A DNA stretch of 64,000 nt, from assembly GCF_000003605.2 (NCBI RefSeq), contig NW_003130854.1, forward strand, positions 200,099 through 264,098, read 5' to 3'. Of this stretch, positions 1-14,730 are shown one piece after another. Made by a program: the position numbers and the translations under genes. The DNA comes from Saccoglossus kowalevskii (lineage: Eukaryota; Hemichordata; Enteropneusta; Harrimaniidae). Each line of letters starts with the position of its first letter. The first letter of the stretch is position 1. Under the pieces are notes generated by a model. It searched no databases. It was given only the letters and a program-made list of their open reading frames with translations, and was not told the DNA's origin.

Positions 1-3000
1 AATAATAGTATTTATTTTACTCAGAACGTCATTGTTACTACTCGACCAGTATCACTTGCCGTATTAGTAGCGTGTAATTTTTGAAGTCGGTCCAAACCAA
101 TTATTATGAGTCAGCTTGGGGTAGCCGTTTAACTCTCAATACGCACCCTGTACTCCATGTTTTAGTATGCATTCTAGTAGTTGCACCGTCGTTGTTATAA
201 CATTGTAAATCAACACGGAGGTCTGAAATAATCGACAAAGTGCACTGTGGCCAAAACACATAAACAATACCAATAACTTACAAATAAAAAAAAAACAGAA
301 TTTGTTCACAGTTTATTTCATTAACCTTTTTAGATGTAACAAATAGAAGTTTAAACGATATTGCGACAAAATATATGATCCGTTGACATCAACCACGTGA
401 ACTTTAGCTGTAGGGTAGGGTTACACGCAAACGGGCGAGATCTCGTTGAGAGCGAGAGTGTATGTTATTATATTCCTTCATTGTATCATTATATATATTG
501 TCAAAAATCAAGAATTCAGCGGCCATTTGGATCTAAGTTGTTTTACGTTTTAAAAGCATCTTAGCTAGCCAAGAAATGTATTTATAAGAATATGTATTTA
601 TCTTTATATCTAATTCTTTATTACCGAATTACCGACACGCGCATGCGTAACCTACCTAGCAACGGCGAGGGTAGGACACACATAGTTGGAAGAACAATAA
701 ACATGCAGCGGATATTTTAAACAGTTTAGCTGAGCAGACAGCTGAGTAACCGAGGACAGCTAGAAGCACAATATATATAAAACAGCTAAAAAACGTGGAT
801 TATCGGTTGAAAAAGATGATTCTTTCAGAGAACAGCACAATATTTGTACAAACGGGCATCCAAATTACGAATTGTCTAATGAATAAATCAGTTGTAAAAA
901 TTGGGAAATCTCTTCAAAATATTGTAAAAAAAATATAAAACTTAAATACTCATTAGAACCATTAGCCTTGTATTGATGTCGAAAAAGTTTCCAAAAACGA
1001 ATATATTTTTTTTTATCTTAGCTACCTAATATAACTGAACCATTTAACATAAATGTATAACATATTATGTAATGTTTAGTCTTTTAAACATCATTAAACA
1101 GTGTTTAGGTAATTCTGAGCATTTGTCCACATTTAAAATGTGATTAGTCACAAAAGGCGGTATATATATTCTGAAAACTCGTGAAAATAAATTGCAACAT
1201 ATAAATCAAACAGATTAGAATACAATTAAACTAAACATAGACAAGATTTGTGCTCAAATCATGTTTCCTCCAGACTTCTTGTACATGTTTTGTAGAAATA
1301 AAGCGTACTTATATTAAATATCCCGAAGCGATGTTACATATTTAAATAAGCATAATCGTGTTCTCTTCAGGTTGCGGTAACATAATCCCGATGATGGTAT
1401 TCAAGTTCTGCACACACAATTACTGGGTTTATAAATGATATCTTATCCAAACGTTAGAAAAACTACCAAAATACGTCAGAAAAATAATAAGAAATGTATC
1501 CCGAATGTGCATAATATATGTACAAACAAATGTTAATAAAGGTATGTATGTGTATCAGACAAAGGATGATTTGCCAGTGGGACGGTGAGGTACGATTTTC
1601 AGATATATTGTTTATGTATGATTGACACATTAACTAAACGGTGTTGTACTGTATAGTCATCGATTAGCGACCAGAGACATGTTTGAATTGCAAAACAAAA
1701 CAGTAGTAATTTATCGTCCACGTACATAATATATCTTCATTGAAAAGATGAACTACGTTCGAAATGACGAAATATGTACATATCTACTGGCAATATAAAC
1801 AAACTGTTGTCACTGATTAAGAATTCTCTTCAAAAAAACAAATATTACTTGCTCGTTATGCAAACAACCCCGCAGGTTATAACAATCAGCGAGTATCGAC
1901 AAGATACACGTGTATGCAAATGAAACACAAAAATAACTCTTGCTGTATCTAGATGAATGTTGAAGTACTGCTGATTTTAATTCGGCTTTATTGGAAAGGG
2001 ACATTGTATTATTTATGAAACAGTGATGTCCTACAGTAGAATAGTGTGAGTTTATCTTATGTTGGAATTCATGCTTGCCAATTTTGTCACTAATGTACGG
2101 TATAGATAGCCTTAAACGCAACTTAGTGAAGCTGTTTGTCGACGATCACAGTGACCAATATTGGGAGATTCAACTTATATTTTATTATTCTTTATTTATC
2201 AATTAAAATCAAAGTGAAAAACCAAGGTCATTTTCAAAACTAAAGTATCAATTTTTAATCGATTTTAATTGTCAAATTGACGAAATCATTATAAAATTCA
2301 AAATCATGTTATTCATATAAAAACATTCCCAAAGATATGATCATGACCTTCTTAGGTTGACGTAATTACATGCTATTATTGTACGTTATAACCGACACAC
2401 AATAAGTTTATACCTTGTTCTGTTCAACTAATTTACGTATTGTAACCCATTTTGATGTTATTTATAATGCTTTGAAAAAACCTAACATACACTGTAACGT
2501 GGGCTTTGCTCACTTTATAAAATGCTCTTTTCTTGTAAAGGTCAATTGAAAATGGCCTTAACTAATCATTAAGTTCTAATCTTACATTGTATGCACTTTA
2601 TTTCTTGCGGTTTTTAGCTCATTGTTACAATTCGCCCACGCGTGATATTTTACATTCAATGCGTCTAATGATGTTAAATATTTCTGGCAGATTATAGCAA
2701 CATCACAGCAATTTCCGTACTCAACCGAAATGAGTTTATTAAATAAAGTGAAGTGACCAATCCAATACTGATCTTGGTCATAGTTATATTTTTAGACCAG
2801 TTACCAATAAGAAAGCATTTTATCTAATGATTTATAATATGTTGACATGATGTGCATGATAATAAAACATAAACTTCCATCTCTTGTTGATATGTAATCT
2901 TAAAATTCTTGTGACACATAATATGCAAATATCCGAATATATCTTTTTAGGAATTGAACACTTCCCAATTGACATCTTCCCGAAATTAGCTGTGAGTAAT

Positions 3001-6000
3001 TTTGTAATTAAAAAAATATTGAACATTATGGGATAAAATGAGGTTAAAAGCGCTTTGAAAATAGGTACCATTGATATCCTTCAGATAATACAGTTTTCCA
3101 AATAGTCATACACATAATGCAACTGTAATTGTAAACTAATAGAGCAATCAGCAATTTCACGTTAAACTGCTTTGCTCATAAGTGATTTCTACTGCCCATG
3201 AACGTTCCATACGACAGGTTATAAGACAAATACACGTCAGGAAAACTTTGTATACAACATTGATGAATTGAGCATCACACTAAAAGCATAAATTATTACT
3301 GATATATACAATTTATACATATAAAATGAATTTATTATTCCGCGTGAGTTTTGTATCGTGAATATCTATGAAATCCATGTTTAACTAATGGTATTGGGAT
3401 TGTGGAAAATAAGGAGGTGCGGGTGATTATCGCTCTAATCGTGGTTGATAAATATGCATTACACATCAAAAATGCTGAGTTTTATATCTCCTTGGTGTTA
3501 GGTGATTAATGTTGTACTGAAAGAAGAGGAATGATATCATTTGTTCTATTTTACTTATTTTAAATAACCGTTTGAGTTTGCTCTAATGTATTTCAATTGA
3601 AATATTCTTAATGATATAAAGCTGGGTGCGAGAGTTAAAAAGTTGAGTATCTCATACGATGTATGCTTATGAAATATGATGATTGCGAAGCTGTAAAAAT
3701 GTTGGTAGAGCCAGAAATATTTCCATGTGGATAAAGTATTAGATACAGTCCTTTACACAAAATATTATCAGATTAAAATTACACGAATACAACTAATAGA
3801 TTGTTCTGATTAAAAGCCTCACTGCTATTGCCTGACAAATTTTAATTACGTGCTATCAAATGTTTCCCTTTATTCTATGTCATTCACTGCCGGGTTAGAT
3901 GAATTCAACCGAGGGACGACTATAATGAGCCACGTCAAAATATCACCATTCATGAACACCGATTGCGACTGAGAATTATATTTTTTGTATTCTTTACTTT
4001 TTATTTCGGTTTCGGGGTATAAAATAATTACTGATCCGTGAAAAATTGCCACCATTCACTGACGAATTGGAAATAACATACCCAGCCATAGACCTTCTAA
4101 GACCACAAAACGGACAAACGGCAATTATTTACAAAACAATCCTCATACACAAAACGGAAACAACTGACAAGTACACTAAACTAAGTAGACAAATTTGTAA
4201 AGAGAAATATATATGGACTTCATGATATACATGAACAATGTTCAGACCCAAACTTGACCAACATAGATATAGATATAAAAAATATTACACTGCTCTAAAA
4301 AAACTGAGTTACCATGGAATATAGGACAAATGTATATATGTCCTGATGCATACAGATTGTAGTGCAGCTGCCATTGTAATCAATACTACTTTGATCAGAA
4401 GCTATATAATAAGACTGTGAATGTCATAAAACAACACTGTAACTTTAATGGTTGCAGGTCTTTGCCATTTACGGCATATTGATCTAAATATTATAAATCA
4501 TTGTCGAGTTTCGTTCTTCGGCACGTTTTATCAATACTAGTTCAAGTTGAACAAGCGCGTACATGATCAAATTACTTTTCGTGTATTTACAAAACCATTT
4601 GAGTTAAGTTGTGTGTACAACATGGAATACGTCGCTGAAAACATTAAAATGAAAATTTAAAATAAATAAAATCATCTATCTAGAGATAATTTACTAGTAT
4701 TATCACTATGCACTCGCTATAGGAGGTTCAATACACTATCTCTAGAGTAGTATTGGTATTAGGACGACATACCTACTTTTCACCCAACTCAGCTGCACTT
4801 ACTGTCTCTACAGTAGGGTTGGGTTACATCTCTTTTACTGCATTTAAAAAATATGCATCGTTGTTTAGGATTTTTGAGTCACGCAGTTTATGATAGTGAT
4901 ATTCTGTTTCTCGTTAACTTGTTAGATGGAAAATATATTTGCACGCACTACTTACTTAAGAATAGTTTACACAGTGTATCTATATTACATGACAATGCAC
5001 AGCTTTTAATTTAGTTAATTCAGTTACTGAACCCGTATTAGTTATTGAGTATATGCCTTATATATTAATATGCATATTTTCTTTCCTCAGATCATACAAC
5101 TGAAACCAATCTGCCCTCTTCTAATGAGGTTACTTGTATGCGTTATTTTTAAACAAGCCTGATGTTAAAATGTAGGACGGCGCTTCGATTAACAGATTGC
5201 AGTACTAATACTGGCCATATATGTTCCATATAGTTGTTTTTAGATACAACATATCCATAACGTGGTTAAATGGAATTGCGTGATGTCCAGGAAACTCAAC
5301 AAACCTTACATCGCGATGTAGTTAAAAGGTGTAAAGTCCCGTGGGCGCGTTAGACGCATGTCTGAGTAAACATATGGATGTGTTTCTAACAATGATTATA
5401 TATTTATAAAAAAAATAAAAAAAGGATTGACAACATTTTAAAATATACATAAAGAACGAAACAACTGACAAGAACGTCATAGAAAGAATCGGTAAGAGAA
5501 AGATATATAGATGCATTGATTTATGGATATATGCAATTGACTGAAAATTTGTGTGAGCACGAGATTCATAAAGCTTCACTGATTTTGCACATTTCCGGTA
5601 ATAAACGAAATATCCTTCCAAATCATTATCAAAGCTGTCACCGTAATGCATATCCCTTTTTATGTTTGACAACGGACATAATTTTGCAAATAAACCTATG
5701 GGATAAATCAGCCAATAATGTTTTTTAAATCCAAAAGTATTTAAATAGCGGACAAACAGTTTTGTCCAAATACCATGGTTACATATATCTCATACATATA
5801 TATTAAAAAGAAGACCTGGTGATTTTTTACCCTCAATGACATTTCAAAAAGCATCCAAGATCTATTGACATTAGATTCTAGGAGTTTTTTGAAGAAAAAA
5901 AAAATGTTTAAAAAAATTATTAAGTCCCACTAGTAAAACATATTGAAATTACCGAAAGAAAATACTTGAATGATAGTCTGTTGTTTAATTTTTGTTAACG

Positions 6001-9000
6001 CCGTGCGTAAACATCGTACTTTTCTATATTGCAACCTTTTATAGTTATTTGTCATATTTATTTCTTCGGCAGTCTTAATAGGTGTGTAAGTGGTACAGTA
6101 TTTAATACGTTGTGTTTATACAAATCTAGCATATCAGTTTAAGTGTATACATGGGATACTGAGAATAAAAAAATGACGGAATGAACTTGACCGCAGTGTA
6201 GTTAGAAAACCCATTAATTCACGTCAAATCAATAGTGCATGAAATCCCTTAAGATTGTAAGTCTATGCAAAAGGTAGGATTACTGAAGTTAATCTGCAGT
6301 CGATGTAAAGGTCAATACCATTCAAACTGGGAATCTTTCTCTTATACTAAAAGAATAAAAGGTCACGCAGATCAACAGTTTTTGTTGGTAACTTGCAGTA
6401 TCGTGTTCCCTATCATAAATATCTATTGTTATATCTTATTTTGTCTGAGAGTACTGAAACCCGTAGGCAGCTATGAATGTTACATAATTAACTCAAACCG
6501 ATGCGAGTAAACATACGAGCCGATTTGCTTGAGTATAACACATTTATGATCTATTATTACATATATATTTATGTCTATTTCAATGTATGCATTTCTTGAA
6601 TACACAATGATCGTATCTACCAATACAGCTGCCTGATTTATAAGGTATCGCATGTCGTTATACATAATATGATTATTAGGCGTTGTATCTATAAGGCGAG
6701 ATGTGTCAAACTCAGTACTATATATTCTGACATATTCAACGCGGCAATGTGTTAATTCTTCAGGGCATTGGAGCACGTGGTGAAGTAGAAACTGCTGTAA
6801 TAATACCTCAATGTATTACTGATTCTATAAATGTAATTCTGGCTTACAGTAAAGTTATTTTATATCACCTCTACTGTTTTATATATCAAGCAAGTAAAGC
6901 TATTCTAGTCTAAAGCCAGAATTGTTTTGTTTCTATTTTATACAGTGTTTTATATTCAGATATATTATTTTCAATATTTGATTTGAAGATTTTAACAATA
7001 CATAGAGCGAATACCTAATATGTTATGTTGGTACACCCATATAGTTAACAGCCACGGCCTCAAATTTGCAATACAATAGGAACCATGACATCATAGACTC
7101 ACTATTCATATGCTGACAAGAATAGTCATACATTTGGTACACATACTGCGAATGAATCTAAGCAAAAAATCTGATAATAATAACCTAGGCCTAGTAAATG
7201 AGTTGGAAACAAAACTGTGTTTTTGAATATTTTCAGACAACGCTGTATAGACGTTGGCGCACATGAATGGTTGACGGACATGAAGGATAGTCTCAAACTT
7301 GTAACATACCCAACGATCCAAATCACTATTTGATGGGAGAGCCATTTACTTATTATCGACAAAAATTGACTTACGAAGGAGTCTCTGTGAATTTAGAATA
7401 TTAGTACATAACTTAACAAGAGACACAGTATACATCAATCACATAGATTTATTGTCTAAACCGTATTGAAAAATTTGTTTCCTAAATGACAACGGACAAC
7501 ATATCGTTACAGAAAACAATGTGTTTACGTTGTACTTTTCAGAAAAGTGACAATTTTGTGAATAATTAGGTTTGTATTTATTGTACTTTCTGAACCTGAA
7601 AATAACTTTAATTGTTTCATATGTATTCGGTTATTTGTACATAAAACATACCTAAACGTACTGAATGAAGTATTATATAGAGTTATATATAGTATTTAAA
7701 AGGATAAGCGGTAACAAGTATTTAATAATAAAATGTATCATTGCCAATAAAAACGGATTACAATATTGAAATCAGGAAAGTTTTGTAAAAAGCGCGTTCA
7801 TTGTGCGACTGATGCCGCTGCTGTGGTGGCCGCCCGACTGGGTTGCCGTCCATTTTAAATTCGATGAAGGAAGGATAACTCGAGGTTGACTTACTCAATC
7901 AAATGCGAAGAGCGAAGGTAAGTATGTGTAGGAAGTCGTACTACATTATTCGCCAAATTATACCGACGTGCTTACGTAGCATTAAGAAATACCTATTATG
8001 CAGACACAACTGTAATAAATAAACAATAAACAATAAAACCAACCCTGGTGTTTAAAAATGGGGGTAACGATAAGAATATCGATAACGATAAGAATACGTA
8101 CATGTAAATATCAGTTTGACCTGTCTGGTCAACGACATAAGCATATTCACAGTTTCCGTTGTGTGTACATACATAATGTATTACAATTGTTAATCGCATG
8201 ATCACTTATTTGTCAGATACTTCAACAAGAACATCCCCCAGAATACGATCTGTAGATTAAACATTTATCTCAAGCATTAACTAGGATAGTATACAATTAC
8301 CGAAGGCCTAACAAGAGTAACTGAGATTATAACATTCTTGTCATATGATATACTTAGATGCGCACACACGAAAGTACACAGTGACGATTTGACACATTTA
8401 ATATATGGATTAGAACATACATCCTGACGGAAGTCTTAACTGGGTATGCCGTTCTAACAATGGACGACTAGACTTTATATGTGAGAAGAAATATGATCTG
8501 CAAATGTAACGTCAGAGATTCGAATTGCGCATGTCAACCTAGTCATTTTAAGTCTGCATTCACTACACGCTATTTCAATCTGTCTTTGAGGCGTTATTGC
8601 ATAACATTTAACGTTGTTGAGCTCGAATTTCGTGTTTTGATTTATATGTTCGTATGTATGCCTGTACTTTACATTAGACATGTAGATCAGTTTTCTGCAT
8701 ATTTAAATGGCGAAAACATATCAATACCAGCCACATACACGATGCGTCACGTCTCAAATACATAGTACATATATAGTTCACAAAATAAATAAATAAATGC
8801 TCTAAAGTATACTACAATGGCATGTCCTACGGTATGAGTCGATATCATCACAGTATATTCTATTAGGGATGATGTGTGTATGCGTTCATACAATAATCAC
8901 TACACGTACACTGATTTACACTGCCAAATTGATACTATCACTTGTAACTATGTTCAGCGAACCATGTATTATTTGTCCAAATAACAATTTAACATTTTGA

Positions 9001-10419
9001 TTACTTTCACAAATACATCCACTTAAATCGTTCAACCTTTATTGAGTTGACTTCACGGGGACGCCCCCTTAATTTCATGCTTCTAACAAATTATGTAAAC
9101 CTCAAATTGTACTTTGAAATATTGCAATAAAAAACGTGAGTTTAAATTTGTTGCATTATGAGAAGTCTGCACAGTGGAAAAAAATATCCAATATAATATT
9201 GTCGGGTTATGCAAAAAAATGGTTGATATGACACGATCGGTAATAAGAATCAATGTTACACTGTAGCATAATTGTACTATTTATACATTTGACTGTACAA
9301 GACTGAGTAAAACATGCTGAGACTGCCTATATCTGTATACTATTTTTCTGTTGAGCATCAAATCACCCAAGAGAGTTAAGTTGTCTGATAAGTGATATCA
9401 GTTTTTGTTTATTCAATTAATTTTGTTTCAACTTGATATGTATATCTGTATGTGTCATGAAATGATTGCATTCATTAAAAACAAAACACTCGCAATAATA
9501 CTATTTTTTGAGTGGCGAGAGTCATATGATCCTTGATTCTGTGCATCTGTTTCCCACGTCAAGTGTATAATAGATAACCACCAGTTTTACTTCGAATATT
9601 GTTTTTTTGTTTAAAATAGTTCTCACTTATTTACTTTATAACTTGATTGTTAACTGTCTCAGTAATTACTAAGCTAGAATTAACATAAATAACACACTTA
9701 ACTATATAATATGTGACAGTTTATATTCTCCAGATTATACAATTTTTCTCAATATGTAAATGAGATTACCAATCCAGGTGACGTTGTTATTATTATTAAG
9801 TATTGACAAAACTTAGTCCTTGGAAAAAAAAATTCGAATTTAAATCGATAAACATTTGTCTTGGGCTTGAGCCGAATTTAGGTTTGTCATTACTGAGCAT
9901 GTTAATCCACATATATAAACAAAGCATTATATGGACCTTCCTATTTTATAAAATGAAAAAAAATATCACACTTACTTTTGTTTTTTCAATTGTGTATCTC
10001 AATGAAAAAAAAACTTTTGAATTTTGGTATCCAAACAACATAAACCCATATAAATGAAACATTACAAAGAAGACAAATAATGTCGGCTTGCACATTCGTT
10101 TATCGTAACAATGTGCATTTTACATACATAGCTGGAATACGTATGCTTTCTTAATGCAACTCATGGATCATGCAGATCAATGTTAAACTGACATATAGAT
10201 GATGATGATAATTAGAGGCATACCACGAACATACACACATGCATTATTGTTCCATGTATTATCATCATATCTGTATGTCATGTTTTCAGCCGGGGAGTTA
10301 CGATATCGAGATATAATGCTGCCTTGTTCACATGACATGATTGACGTTTAAGCAATTTTAATATACTGTATTATTAAGATTGCACAATATTATCAAACAA
10401 TCAACAAACTCTGAGAAGT
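1..10419. other. Non-coding stretch, nothing recognised
   Basis: AT-rich sequence with only short open frames, none with recognisable motifs or splice-bounded coding pattern. It has scattered simple-sequence tracts such as (AATAAAC)n near 8,020 and GATAAGAAT repeats near 8,070-8,095, and the weak hairpin at 6,835. Confidence 0.6.
6835..6931. repeat. Possible short inverted-repeat element
   Basis: AATTCTGGCTT near 6,835 is inverted as AAGCCAGAATT near 6,925, about 90 bp apart, with a weak extension of pairing inward. Too short to assign. Confidence 0.3.
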
Positions 10420-10735
10420 TATATTTCGTTAAACCTAATGAATTCTTTATTGGGACAATCCAATTACATTGTTTACATTCTACTTCAGGGATTCAAAAAA
10501 TAGTGCCTTGCACTCTTGGGAATGCTTCGCATCGAGGACATCTCTCAACAATTTCCTTGAAAATTGGATAAGTTAACATCATTTGGATTGGCAGTAATCG
10601 TGAATGTACATTGGCGGTGATCACGATGCATGGGAAGTGCAATAAGAGTACTGCGTGTCACGAGGCATGACTCGAAACGCTCATACACCCCATGTTTCTT
10701 GTGGTGAATCACGCGCATTGTTTATCCGTGTATCT
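10420..10735. repeat. Copy 1 of a dispersed ~300-370 bp segment
   Basis: Matches 24,790-25,165 in the same orientation over nearly its whole length, with shared blocks such as GGCGGTGATCACGATGCAT and CACTCTTGGGAAT. It lacks roughly 50 bp that copy 2 has near the left third. The minus-strand reading equivalent to copy 2 (IVERCPRCEAFPRV) is interrupted here. The family is not recognised. Confidence 0.8.
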
Positions 10736-13700
10736 TCTATACGTGCAGTGAAGTAATCGGAGCACTATCATATGAACCTCAGTAGTATGACGAGTAAGAT
10801 GGCGTAATGGCAATATTATGTCTGACTACTTGTATTCTCCGTACGTGCAACTCACTCTGACGTACACTCACATTGCTCAATTCATATGTTACAAAGTTGT
10901 GTACATATCATATACCTTAAATGTACTAAAACCTCCCTCGCGGCCACAAACAAGTGATTTAAGTGAAAAAAAAAACATTCTACAATAATGACACACTAAT
11001 TCTACAATAATGACGCCAAGCATTGACATGAAACGAATATTTAGATAATGTATAAATGAACGCGCTTTATAGTTTGGAATTCGTTTCAGAAACAAATAGC
11101 TAAATTAAATTAGCATAAATATTCGATTCCATTACTCTCCTTATCGTTTCACTATGTTACAACGAAGATGTACATATATAAGCTTGACAAGTTTTGTGTT
11201 CATTCATTTGTTAATTAATTATAACACTATCCCTAAACATATATCATTACTTCGTCTTTTTACAACCATTATTCACGCCTTGACGACTTTCTGTCTTTTA
11301 TCAGTTCACAGAAAAGTGAACTATGTGAACTATCATGGTTTTTATTTGTGTTGTATTTATGGCGTCATATAGGCTGGGCAATGTATTACGTAATGTTTTC
11401 TGTTGTTATAAGTGACCTATGCAAAGAGAAATGTTATTGTATTAAGCTATATGCTCAGACATTGCCACATTGTCATTCAATATACATAACATACATTTCC
11501 ATTTTGGCAGTTAGCTTTTGTGTATTTTCTAATGAAATGATATAAATAAAAATACGATATGGAGTATTATAAATATTATAAAACAACAAAAACAGTAGAG
11601 AAGGGTGGAGAAATACAACTGTCTATATTGTAACATATGATTCTTTCAAAGTAGGTTAACATAGATAATAATGTACTTTACACTCTCATACAAAACGGTC
11701 CGTTATGCATATATTTTGGTAAATTTGTAAAGGCCTTGTAGTTCAGCGTTATATAATACTAATGAACAGTGCGAAATATGCACTCGTGTTAGGTAGATTT
11801 ATATTTGCATATAATTAATTTAAAAGTGAATACGCGTATTTTTATACATGTTTGATTTATGTGTTTATTCATTTCATACAAAGAGCATCGGGCACACCTA
11901 CTTACTGATCTGAATAAAAAACAACGGATCACTCATAAGACAAAACAAATACATTAACGAACACATGTCAATAAAGCTTCTTTTAGTGTGTAGTATTGGC
12001 ATTCTTAAAATCTGACACTATGAGATATCTAGATGTACTACAGCGAGCACGTAATTTACGACTCATATTTTTTACATACAGATTGGAAACACACAATCTT
12101 ACCCGGAAGCACTTACTAAAGAGACGACCATATAAGTGATTCATATTTGAGTACTAAACGAACATATAGGTTAACATGTGCGCCTGAGAACCCAGTGATT
12201 TGTAATCTCCTGATACCATTACCTTTACAATCGGACACAGTAATGTTATGTTACTAATGTAGTATACAGTGTTAAAGACGCAGGACTTTTTTTGTGGTAA
12301 AACTAATAAATTTACAAATTTTAATATTTAGGGAGAGTTTCAAATTATTTAAGAAAATTAACTTGCAAGGTATTACAATTATAATTGTTGGTAATACCTG
12401 AACAAATACTAAGATACTAACAATATTATTACCACTTAAACTAACATTGAGTCTTCATCTAGGTCAACACTTACACTCAAGTGGATTGTGGAATCTGAAG
12501 ATAAAATAAATCTTCAAAATATTTAAGAACTTCAAGAAACTTGAATTAGAAGCAAGCGACTAAAATATTTGTATCGTCGATGTAGCTATACTATATTTTC
12601 AGTCGGTTTCCATACCATTCAACATGTGAAAATACGCGCACAATACGTTTTTAGGGTGGATGTGTTTCAGTGTTAAGTCGTTTCATGCCATATTTTATCA
12701 AATGCCATGTTTTATCGAATATGGCATTTCGATATTTACTAAACACGTATGTGTGGTACGAAATTAATAACCAATGTCATTCAGGAATTCAATGCTTTAA
12801 TAATATCTTTATCTACTGAATACAAAACGTTCAATACACATATTCCGTAATGTACATTTCAAGTTAAGGTCAATACTATTTATTTTAGATAAAATAAATG
12901 ATACACTGCTAAAAAATTAGTATTCGTAATTTATGCATTGATTACGCAACTAACGATTTTCTCATTCAATGTTAGGGACATAATGTACGACCACCGACAA
13001 ATTTACTATTTTCTTGTACAATATTGGATGATATTTTCCTCTTCTTTGTTCTGGTTGTACTAAATAAATCATATCATATCATATCATTAATTAAGTCATG
13101 TATAATGAGCACTCATAAATAATATATGCTCAGAATTCACTCGGCTGCCTTCGTTAAATTGCAGACGTCAGGAAAGTCGGAGTAAGAATAGGAGTAGTAA
13201 TTAACTTATTTACTTTGCAATATCACTCAATGTGTGGCAACATTGTTTTATTTGTGGATTTATGCCTGTGTTCTCCTTCTATACCCCTGATTATAAATAC
13301 ATTTCACCACACAAATGGCGCACCAAAAAATTGTTGGAGCAGTATTTCTACCACACATTTATCAAATGCGATACAATCCTGGATAATGAAATTACTTATA
13401 ATTATATAGCACAGTGTATTTCATCGACAGACCAATTATTAAATGTATAGTAACTTATATTTCAATAAACCTCGGGGCAGCGATATATCTATTAATTAAA
13501 CATTATTTTGTAGTATCATATTAAATTGATTTCATAACTTAGAAGTATGATGTATTCGTGATCATATCATATTTAGCATTGTTTGTAGTTGAAAGCCTTT
13601 CAGGAAAACAAGTATTCTAACATTTGGCTCATTTAATGGAGACCGGGATTGATGGAACCTCAAGAGACCAGCCTGGGAACCAGTTTGTACCTATTTACTG

Positions 13701-14121
13701 TGTTTGCAGTTTATTGAAGCTACAATATCTGTGGTTTTGATTTATTTTGTTTAAATTTAACCACATAAAGATGACCGAAGTTTATCGATCATTGTTTTAG
13801 ACACCACTTCAAGGGCAAAGTAGTCCTTGATAGAATGTAAAAAACATCATTACCAACAGCGAAACAGCGATTACACGTATTGGATGTTGTAGGATAGAAC
13901 CACACAACTACAAACTGCGGAATTATTACATGACAACGTTGGTTTAACCAATTCTAATCATTTATGTTAATTTCCAACATATGGCGTTTCGAAGAAAATG
14001 CTAGTGTGAATCGTTACACGTTGTTCTATTTATTGACATAGTTATCGACTGGCAAATGTCTGAAATTCAGCAAGACGAATTTTACGTGATCTGATTGTAA
14101 TTCTGTCAGATGTATACATTT
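10736..14121. other. Non-coding stretch downstream of RASL10-like copy A
   Basis: No gene recognised. Minor features are a 9 bp hairpin (AGGTATTAC with its inverse) near 12,369-12,400 and CATAT repeats near 13,070. The 3' UTR of the 14.1 kb gene presumably extends into the right end, but I see no clear end signal. Confidence 0.5.
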
Positions 14122-14730
14122 TCACATTATGGTACAACTATTACGCCTCAGTCCGCCTCTCTTCCTGGCAGTTGGCGGTTTATCCCGATATTCACATATC
14201 AACTTCATAACCTCACTAAATAACGCCACGATATGCCAGTTATATTTCGCTGAACATTCGATGTAACCGGATTTCCAGTTCTTTCGGATGATATGCGCCA
14301 TGTCTCGTTTGAACAGTCCACTGCATTTACCTAAATCACTCTTGTTACCAGCTACAACCATCGGTATTTCACCCACACCGCTCGTGCGATAATCCAATAT
14401 CTGTTCTCGTAAGTCTTTGACGTACTGGAAACTGTCAGAATTAGATACATCGAATATAAGAATAAACGCCGAGGCATCTTTCACTTCACCCGAATATGAC
14501 TGAAAGTCCACCCAATCATAGAAACTTCTCATTTGGAAGTACTGCAGTGGAGGTGTGTCAATAATGTTCAGTTGGTAAAGATGCTGATTTGATAAAACAA
14601 CTGGTGAATATTTCGAAGTTACTTTTGTTGGGAAATGCTGGTCCGGAAACGTGCAATCTTTATACTGTTGTATAATAGCAGTTTTACCCACTGCAGGGGC
14701 GCCAAGTATTGCTATATCAATTGTCTGCAT
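14122..14730 (-). CDS. RASL10-like small GTPase, copy A (202 aa, single exon)
   Basis: Ras-superfamily protein of the RASL10A/RASL10B kind. Seen: G1 loop GAPAVGKT (residues 10-17), the FPTK threonine of switch I, IIDTPP in place of DTAGQ (58-61), NKSD for guanine recognition (129-132), ECSAKYNW (158-165) and a C-terminal CTIM prenylation box after a basic stretch. Human RASL10B shares the IRKxWKxGYxECSAKYNW region and the LRRNxCxIM tail. The start is fixed by an in-frame TAA six bases upstream. The glutamine used for GTP hydrolysis is missing, as in the family, and the loop has Pro and Ala where Ras has G12 and G13. It is probably a membrane-anchored regulatory GTPase; the partner is unknown. 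Copy B is about 73% identical by hand count. No intron interrupts it. Confidence 0.92.
   Translation of the reverse strand: MQTIDIAILGAPAVGKTAIIQQYKDCTFPDQHFPTKVTSKYSPVVLSNQHLYQLNIIDTPPLQYFQMRSFYDWVDFQSYSGEVKDASAFILIFDVSNSDSFQYVKDLREQILDYRTSGVGEIPMVVAGNKSDLGKCSGLFKRDMAHIIRKNWKSGYIECSAKYNWHIVALFSEVMKLICEYRDKPPTARKRGGLRRNSCTIM

Noticed and set aside
8945-8975. ATGTTCAGCGAA, shared with the RASL10 ECSAK region
   Set aside because: A 12-base match is expected by chance in 64 kb and the flanks do not align.
13640-13685. GAGACCAGCCTGGG resembles primate Alu
   Set aside because: Only 14 bases match and the surroundings do not resemble Alu or 7SL RNA; chance similarity.
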